From Bacteroidia bacterium (GTDB lineage Bacteria; Bacteroidota; Ignavibacteria; SZUA-365): a DNA stretch of 64,000 nucleotides. The position numbers and the translations under genes are program-made. The DNA is taken from assembly GCA_027493955.1 (NCBI GenBank), contig JAOSJT010000001.1:1-64000 (forward strand), in the 5' to 3' direction. The notes beneath the pieces were generated by a model, which worked only from the letters and a program-made list of their open reading frames with translations, made no database searches and was not told the origin of the DNA. Positions 58,586 through 64,000 of the stretch are shown piece by piece (within the stretch, counting starts at the first letter, position 1; every line of letters starts with the position of its first letter).

Positions 58586-60094
58586 TCAACGGAGAAGGAG
58601 CATGGATCGTGTCTGTGCGCCCGATGAACTATGAAGTGTGTACACATACACACCGCTGGGGAGCCCGGAGGCAAGGAAATGCACATCGTGATTTCCTTCT
58701 CTCAGAGTTCCGTTCACCAGTGTCGCAATGTGCTGTCCGTCCATGGCGTGAACGTCGAGACGGACGTACTGTGCGATGGGCAGATGAAAGGAGATGACGG
58801 TCGAGGGGTTGAATGGATTGGGATGATTATTCCGGAGTTGCGGCGCAGCGGACAATTGAACGGTTTTCAGATGCTGGTTACACATACTGTCCACCAGGAG
58901 TACGCCGTCATGCGCACGCGCGCGCGGGTTACCGGCATTGAAGCTCAGAGTGCGAATGCGAAGCGGGGCGTTGTTCGGTTCGTGCCAGAGACCAATACAC
59001 CGAAGCCGGAGGAGCACGCCGGTTCCGGATAGTGCGGGACCTCCATTGTCGCGGATGAGAATCTCGCCGGGACGGGAGAGGTCAACGCTCATGCTGTGCC
59101 CCTGCGTGAGCGTCCCTTCGCTGCTCCATCCGATGGGATACAGTAGATGGGGATCGTACTCCACATCCATGGCGAAGATCGTGGCGAGGGAGCCGCTGCG
59201 ATTCTGCGTCAGGAAGAGCGGGATTTCCACGAATTCCTGTGCGCGTGCATAGACCGTGTCGTTGAAACCCGCCGCAAGCGTTGTAACACCCACGCCGGTG
59301 AGACGAATCACGATCAGCGGTACATCGCTGTCGTTGGTGGTCAGCTCCAGTTGCGCATCCTTGCGGAAAATGCTTTGCGGAGCGAAGCGTATGCTCAGCG
59401 AGGCGCTGTCGCCGGGTTGTAACACCCATTGCGCCTGGGCTGTGAGCTGATACTGGTCGGCTTCGCTGCCCGTTATGCGGGGGTTGTCGATGCTCAGAGG
59501 GCCGTACCCGACGTTCCTGAAGGTCAGCACGGTGTCGCGGAAATCACCCAGTTCAACCTCGCCGAAATCTATGGCCGAGGTGTCAATGGCGATTTCCGGG
59601 GAGACGTTATACAGCTCGACCCGTATCATCCCCGTGTTGTCGGCGTGCCTGTCAATGGAAAAAGGTGGTTTGTCCTCGATGAACAATGCCGCGGGTGCAC
59701 CCAGCCCGGTGAACGGTACGCGATACGTGTAGGTGGAGCTCACGCCAGGCGGATTTATGCGCCCGGATATCGGTTGCCCGTTGATTAAAAAACCATTGGT
59801 GATAGAGGTGGAAAGACCGGGGAAACCGAATTCCCCCGGCGGAATGTCGCGATAATACGCGGCGTCCACGAGACCTATGCTATCTCCCTGCAAGGTACGC
59901 CAGAAGGAGAAGGTTCCGGAACAGATGAATTCGAAGCGCTTCTGTGCCGGAAGAAATTGCGTCTGCTTCGGAATCGTATCCACGGCGTACACGTCGATGG
60001 TCTCCATATAGAGCTGCGCCTGGCTTCTGCTCGGAAGAAACAGCGCCAAGGTACAACACAGCAGCGCGAGAGTATGGAAGCGATACGACATCAA
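58586..60094 (-). CDS. Secreted ASH/choice-of-anchor protein with T9SS tail
   Basis: 502 aa, signal peptide YRFHTLALLCCTLALFLPS. Centre: ASH/HYDIN-type Ig fold (IDTSAIDFGEVELGDFRDTVLTFRNVGYGPL, LTGVGVTTLAAGF). The next segment GFNDTVYARAQEFVEIPLFLTQNRSG resembles cohesin-like domains. C-terminal HPNPFNPSTVISFHL to GVYVYTLHSSSGAQTRSMLLLR is a T9SS CTD. No enzyme motif. It is 15 bases downstream of pyruvate kinase on the same strand. Confidence 0.88.
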   Translation of the reverse strand: MMSYRFHTLALLCCTLALFLPSRSQAQLYMETIDVYAVDTIPKQTQFLPAQKRFEFICSGTFSFWRTLQGDSIGLVDAAYYRDIPPGEFGFPGLSTSITNGFLINGQPISGRINPPGVSSTYTYRVPFTGLGAPAALFIEDKPPFSIDRHADNTGMIRVELYNVSPEIAIDTSAIDFGEVELGDFRDTVLTFRNVGYGPLSIDNPRITGSEADQYQLTAQAQWVLQPGDSASLSIRFAPQSIFRKDAQLELTTNDSDVPLIVIRLTGVGVTTLAAGFNDTVYARAQEFVEIPLFLTQNRSGSLATIFAMDVEYDPHLLYPIGWSSEGTLTQGHSMSVDLSRPGEILIRDNGGPALSGTGVLLRLRCIGLWHEPNNAPLRIRTLSFNAGNPRARAHDGVLLVDSMCNQHLKTVQLSAAPQLRNNHPNPFNPSTVISFHLPIAQYVRLDVHAMDGQHIATLVNGTLREGNHDVHFLASGLPSGVYVYTLHSSSGAQTRSMLLLR

Positions 60095-60109
60095 CGGACT
60101 TTCATTGAC

Positions 60110-61528
60110 CTACACCTTGCGTACTTCTAACATATTGGTCGGGCCTCTCTTGTGCAAGGGGGAGCCGATGGAGAAGACCACGAGAGCTCCGGCGTCCACA
60201 AGCCCGCGTTCCAGCAACAATTTGCGTACGGCCTCGATGCTGTATTCCTGGTCAGGCAGCGGAGGCAGAAATTCACCCTTTACGCCCCAGGTGAACGCCA
60301 GCCCCCGGAGCGTCGCCGCTGTGTCGCTCAACGCGAGTATGGGTGTGGATGGCCGGTACTTCGCTATGAGCCGGGCCGTATCTCCGGATCGGGTCAAGGT
60401 CACGATGGCGGCCGCTCCGATTTGCTGAGCAAGCCCGCAGGCCGCCTTGCCGATGGCGTCGGTCACATTGTGCCGTTCGTCGTCGGGGATGGCGTACTCC
60501 CGTTCGTGCTTTTCCTCCGAGGCCTCTATCGCCCGTATGATGCGATCCATATAGGTTACGGACGCGACCGGCCAGTCTCCGACGCTTGTTTCTCCGCTGA
60601 GCATCACGCAGTCGGTCCCGTCCAGCACGGCATTGGCCACGTCGCTGGCCTCGGCGCGTGTCGGCCGTGGTTGCGTGATCATGGATTCGAGCATCTGCGT
60701 GGCGGTGATCACGGGTTTTCCGTGCGCGTTGCACCGTCGAATGATGTGCTTCTGCAGCACGGGTACCTGCTCCGCCGGCATCTCCAGCCCGAGATCTCCA
60801 CGGGCAACCATGATTCCGTCCGCTTCACGGATGATATCCTCTATGTCCATGAAACCCTCCCATCGCTCGATCTTCGCAATAACGGGCACGTTGCGGCCGT
60901 GGTACTTCATGGCGCTCTGCAATTCGATGACGTCCCGCTCGGAGCGTACGAACGACAGGGCGACGGCATCCACTCCCGCACGCAGACCGAAATCGAGATC
61001 TTCGAGATCCTTCCTGCTTAGTGCCGGGGCCGAAATGGACGCCTTGGGCACGATTATGCCTTTGTTGCTTTTCAGGACACCGCCTTTGACCACCCGGGTA
61101 CGGATCTCCGTCGCGGTGACGTCGAGAATTTCCAGCGTGAGATATCCATCGTCCAGGAGCATGTGCTGTCCCGCCAGCACGTCCTCCGCCAACTGCGGAT
61201 AGGTTGTGCCGCACCGTTGCGCATTCCCGATGCCATCAAAATCCATTGCGATGGTGAAATCGCTGCCGTCTATGAGCTGCACACCGCCTTCAGGCATGGG
61301 GCCGGTACGAATCTTCGGACCCTGAAGATCCTGGAGAATTGCGAGCGGCGTTCCATGCTGCTCTGCAACGGCGCGGAGCCGCTCGATCATCTCCAGATGC
61401 TCCTCCCGCGACCCGTGTGAGAAATTGAGACGCGCGACATCCATCCCCGCATCCAGTAATTCTCTGATGCGCTCCTCACTCCGCGAAGCGGGGCCTATGG
61501 TGCAAATGATTTTTACCTTTCGTTGCAT
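60110..61528 (-). CDS. pyk: Pyruvate kinase
   Basis: 472 aa. KIICTIGPASRSEERIRELLDAGMDVARLNFSHGS, DLQGPKIRTG, IAKIERWEGFMDIEDIIREADGIMVARGDLGLEM (catalytic Lys and metal-binding Glu/Asp), KPVITATQMLESMITQPRPTRAEASDVANAVLDGTDCVMLSGETSVGDWP. Single standard PK without C-terminal extra domain. Makes ATP and pyruvate from phosphoenolpyruvate. The sirtuin gene is seven bases upstream. Confidence 0.97.
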   Translation of the reverse strand: MQRKVKIICTIGPASRSEERIRELLDAGMDVARLNFSHGSREEHLEMIERLRAVAEQHGTPLAILQDLQGPKIRTGPMPEGGVQLIDGSDFTIAMDFDGIGNAQRCGTTYPQLAEDVLAGQHMLLDDGYLTLEILDVTATEIRTRVVKGGVLKSNKGIIVPKASISAPALSRKDLEDLDFGLRAGVDAVALSFVRSERDVIELQSAMKYHGRNVPVIAKIERWEGFMDIEDIIREADGIMVARGDLGLEMPAEQVPVLQKHIIRRCNAHGKPVITATQMLESMITQPRPTRAEASDVANAVLDGTDCVMLSGETSVGDWPVASVTYMDRIIRAIEASEEKHEREYAIPDDERHNVTDAIGKAACGLAQQIGAAAIVTLTRSGDTARLIAKYRPSTPILALSDTAATLRGLAFTWGVKGEFLPPLPDQEYSIEAVRKLLLERGLVDAGALVVFSIGSPLHKRGPTNMLEVRKV

Positions 61529-61535
61529 GGCTGGG

Positions 61536-62303
61536 TCAGTCTCCTTCGTTTCTGATGTCCATCATCGTTTGGAGAATGGCCGGGAGCACTACCCCTGAAA
61601 GGAACGGAAGCTGTTCGTCCAGGGAAGGTGCGAGTCCTGTCGGCTCCGGATTTATTTCCACGGTGTATGCGCCGCTGCGATGCGCGAGACGCGGGAGGTC
61701 CGCTGCGGGATACACCAGTCCCGAGGTCCCGACGGAAAGGAATACATCACAGTCCACAGCGGCGGATTGGGCGAAACGCAATTCGTCCTCGGGCAAGGAC
61801 TCGCCGAACCAGACCACGCCCGGCCGGATCCATCCGCCGCAACTGCAACGCTGTGCGGTTTCCGTCGGGGGGGCCGCAGCGTCGTGATAGGGTATTCCGC
61901 ACGCGATACACCGGCTGTGTTCGATATTGCCATGCAGTTCGTGTACGTCCGGCGATCCCGCGCGACGGTGCAGGTTGTCGACATTTTGGGTTATCAGTGA
62001 AAAACGGGGGAAAACCTCCGGAAAAGCGGCCAACGCCCGGTGGCCGGCGTTGGGCTCCACGCCCGCTATCAGCGTGCGACGCCACGAGTACCAGCTCCAG
62101 ACCAGGTCCGGATCCTTTCTGAAGGCGCGCTCCGTGGCTAACTCCGTCGGATCGTATTGAGACCAGAGTCCACCGGCGCTGCGAAATGTCGGGACGCCGC
62201 TTTCGGCGGACACGCCTGCGCCTGTGAGAACGCAGACATGCCGCGCGCGACGAAGGCGCTGGATAAATGTCTCAGACAGTACCGGGGTGTGTGAGTGATT
62301 CAT
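61536..62303 (-). CDS. NAD-dependent protein deacylase (sirtuin, class III type)
   Basis: 255 aa. NAD site VCVLTGAGVSAESGVPTFR, catalytic His block FSLITQNVDNLHRRAGSPDVHELHGN, zinc Cys pairs SRCIACG and CSCGG, VWFGESLPEDEL, and late TSGLVYPAADLP. WYSWRR supplies the Y-x-x-R pair used by CobB/SIRT5-type enzymes to bind succinyl or malonyl lysines, so a desuccinylase is likely. It is directly upstream of pyk and downstream of the acylase gene, 16 bases from each side approximately. Confidence 0.94.
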   Translation of the reverse strand: MNHSHTPVLSETFIQRLRRARHVCVLTGAGVSAESGVPTFRSAGGLWSQYDPTELATERAFRKDPDLVWSWYSWRRTLIAGVEPNAGHRALAAFPEVFPRFSLITQNVDNLHRRAGSPDVHELHGNIEHSRCIACGIPYHDAAAPPTETAQRCSCGGWIRPGVVWFGESLPEDELRFAQSAAVDCDVFLSVGTSGLVYPAADLPRLAHRSGAYTVEINPEPTGLAPSLDEQLPFLSGVVLPAILQTMMDIRNEGD

Positions 62304-62318
62304 GCAGCAACTCCGGGG

Positions 62319-64000
62319 TCAATTCGTGAGGGAGAGACGTTTCCAGCCGGATCGCCGAACAGCCTCGACATTGATGACGAGGCGGTGCAACGCTCCCATG
62401 TGCCAGAATGCGGTGTGATCGGCATAATGCGGGCTGAATGGCTGCCCCGACTGTCCGCCCGGTATGACGATGTAACTGGAATCCGGTGAATTCAGATCCG
62501 CCACGAAACGCATGGATGCCGCGACACGTGCATCATACGGGCGCGAAATGGAGTACTCCGTGTTGTTCACGGTCGTGTTGGATCCGCCGATGCTGAAGGG
62601 ACCGATATTGAAGAGACGATCCAACGGTTTCTTTTCACCGAAAGGATGGCGGAACTCGATGGTGTGCAGTCTTCCCCAGTTCCATGTGTTCATATCCCTG
62701 CCGAGCGCGGTGCGAAGGTCGGTTACAGCGTCGGTAATACCCTTGACGAGGATGTGCCTCTTGCTCTCCCTCCCCGGTGTCCGGATATCGTCGAACCAGG
62801 TTTCCGTTGAGTCAGCAAGCAGGGTCGGAAGGACGCGCGTGACGATGTTTGCAACGAACGTGTAATTGTGAAACAGTGTGCTGTCCATCTCGTCTTCGAA
62901 GGTTCGACGCAGCACATGCGTCAACGCGGCATTGAAAATGGCGGCTTCGGCGGATGAGGTGTTCATGCGACAATCCCAGCGGGCCAGCAGATTCATAACC
63001 CGCGTGATGAGCAGCGGACGAGCCTTCCATGCGCGGAGGGCTCCTACGAAGGCACGTCGGAGAGTGTCCGCATAGGGTGATTGCACATCCATTTGCATCA
63101 GGCGGAAATCGTCCGGAGTGAACATGGCCTGTTCGCTGAGCATTTGATGGATGCGTTTCGCGCGCGAATCGTCTTCCCACAGAGAGGAGATGGGCACCGG
63201 AGAAGACGTTGGCACCTTGTTGTTCGCCGCGACGAGCATTCCCTCTTCGGGTTCGGCCAGGCGGGGAAGCTGCCCGGCCGGAACATAGCCCTGCCAGCTG
63301 TTCGCACCTTCCCAGCCCGCCGAGGGGAGCAGCGCTTGTCCTTTACCACGAATCGGCACACGACCGACAGCGAGACGAGCGATGACGCCGCTGGTGTCGG
63401 CGTAGATGATGTGTTGCGCGGGAACGCCAAATGTTGCGAACGAACTCTGAAATTCATTCCAGTTCCGCGCGTGGGCCGCACGGTACATTGCCAGAATCTC
63501 GTCGCTGGCTTCCTGTCCAGCCCAGCGCAGCGACACCGCAGTAGGGCCGCTGAAGCGGCTGGAATCGCGAATCACGTTCTGCAGCGGATACACGGGGGTG
63601 ATAATCGGTCCGCGCGGTGTTTGCCATGTGGTTTGCACGACAGGCAGACTGTCGCGAACAAAGATCGAATCGGTGAACACGCGCATGCCCACACTGCGAC
63701 CCGCATCGATGCAGGTCGAATCGCGATAGTTCACCCGCTCGGTGAAAAAATCAACGTCGTCCGCCATCAGATTTGTCATGCCCCAGGTCAGAACGGAATT
63801 GTGTCCGATGACGATACCGGGCACACCGGGGATCGTTACACCTCCCACATTCAATCCGGGAGCGGAGAGGTGCATGATATACCAACGGGAGGGTTGGCTG
63901 ATGAGCAAATGGGGATCATTTGCCAGCAAAGGTTTTCCGTTGACGCTCCGTGTTCCTGTAACAGCCCACGCATTGCTGCCGATCGCCGAACCTTGTGACG
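62319..64000 (-). CDS. Penicillin acylase family protein (N-terminal part beyond the window)
   Basis: Open from the window edge to the stop at 62319. The leading residues GSNAWAVTGTRSVNGKPL followed by LANDPHLLI are the start of the catalytic beta chain of penicillin/AHL acylases; the Ser of GSNAW is the autoprocessing nucleophile and lies at about 63980. Later blocks: NVGGVTIPGVPGIVIGHNSVLTWGMTNLMADDVDFFTER, SSYIVIPGGQSGQPFSPHYADHTAFWHMG. Family members remove acyl groups from lactams or signalling lactones; the substrate is not predictable here. Confidence 0.94.
   Translation of the reverse strand, partial: SQGSAIGSNAWAVTGTRSVNGKPLLANDPHLLISQPSRWYIMHLSAPGLNVGGVTIPGVPGIVIGHNSVLTWGMTNLMADDVDFFTERVNYRDSTCIDAGRSVGMRVFTDSIFVRDSLPVVQTTWQTPRGPIITPVYPLQNVIRDSSRFSGPTAVSLRWAGQEASDEILAMYRAAHARNWNEFQSSFATFGVPAQHIIYADTSGVIARLAVGRVPIRGKGQALLPSAGWEGANSWQGYVPAGQLPRLAEPEEGMLVAANNKVPTSSPVPISSLWEDDSRAKRIHQMLSEQAMFTPDDFRLMQMDVQSPYADTLRRAFVGALRAWKARPLLITRVMNLLARWDCRMNTSSAEAAIFNAALTHVLRRTFEDEMDSTLFHNYTFVANIVTRVLPTLLADSTETWFDDIRTPGRESKRHILVKGITDAVTDLRTALGRDMNTWNWGRLHTIEFRHPFGEKKPLDRLFNIGPFSIGGSNTTVNNTEYSISRPYDARVAASMRFVADLNSPDSSYIVIPGGQSGQPFSPHYADHTAFWHMGALHRLVINVEAVRRSGWKRLSLTN

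Overview
The window (64 kb, roughly 58% GC) comes from a Gram-negative bacterium of the Bacteroidota/Ignavibacteriota/Kapabacteria (FCB) group. The main evidence is seven copies of the type IX secretion (T9SS) C-terminal sorting tail, with N-YPNPFNP and a final beta-strand ending in a basic residue, on otherwise unrelated secreted proteins. Many Bacteroidota-style lipoproteins and one perfect TTG-N20-TAGCTTTG promoter agree. I cannot name the species. There is no rRNA. I see tRNA-Ala(CGC), tRNA-Val(CAC), RNase P RNA and two candidate small RNAs.

Layout. 1-4937: glycan-degrading genes (GH20 beginning, CBM9-like protein, GH92 mannosidase with a large internal insertion). 5219-9888: EttA, and divergent from it a sulfide-oxidation operon (SQR-like flavoprotein, DUF1641, TusE/DsrC, DsrE). 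10106-18444: envelope proteins (unknown lipoprotein, CotH kinase with T9SS tail, beta-barrel candidate, VOC protein, DUF1501/DUF1800 pair). 18779-29882: housekeeping block (PdxB, DUF1858, TlpA-like thioredoxin, threonine dehydratase-like enzyme, HAD phosphatase, SDR, tRNA-Ala, Nif3-like, zinc-ribbon protein, rnpB, RecJ, YebC, RuvC, RuvA). 29883-30720: a gap holding a candidate small RNA and duplicated repeats. 30721-35151: two secreted VWA proteins with T9SS tails. 36113-40330: a decayed 4.2 kb integrative element in tRNA-Val, bounded by a perfect 54-bp repeat, with an integrase remnant and a GNAT/DUF1778 toxin-antitoxin pair. 40624-43583: a persulfide-detoxification operon (ArsR, TauE/SafE, rhodanese, MBL-rhodanese fusion). 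43671-48748: NagZ-like GH3, TPR protein, a so-called asparagine synthetase B family protein, MiaE. 48922-52717: two paralogous membrane proteins flanking two FG-GAP-like secreted proteins. 52816-64000: flavin reductase, IscU-like scaffold, SucD, CAP lipoprotein, cysteine-rich protein, biotin-dependent carboxylase subunits, a T9SS protein, pyruvate kinase, sirtuin and a penicillin acylase cut by the window end.

How it fits together. Two separate operons handle reduced sulfur: the SQR operon would make persulfide/sulfane sulfur and pass it to TusE/DsrE carriers, and the ArsR operon would oxidise persulfide and export sulfite. The envelope side is dominated by T9SS cargo. The most novel signals are non-coding: two short promoter-to-terminator units carrying anti-Shine-Dalgarno CCTCC tracts, and several families of intergenic heptamer or octamer repeats, two of which start at the stop codon of the upstream gene.
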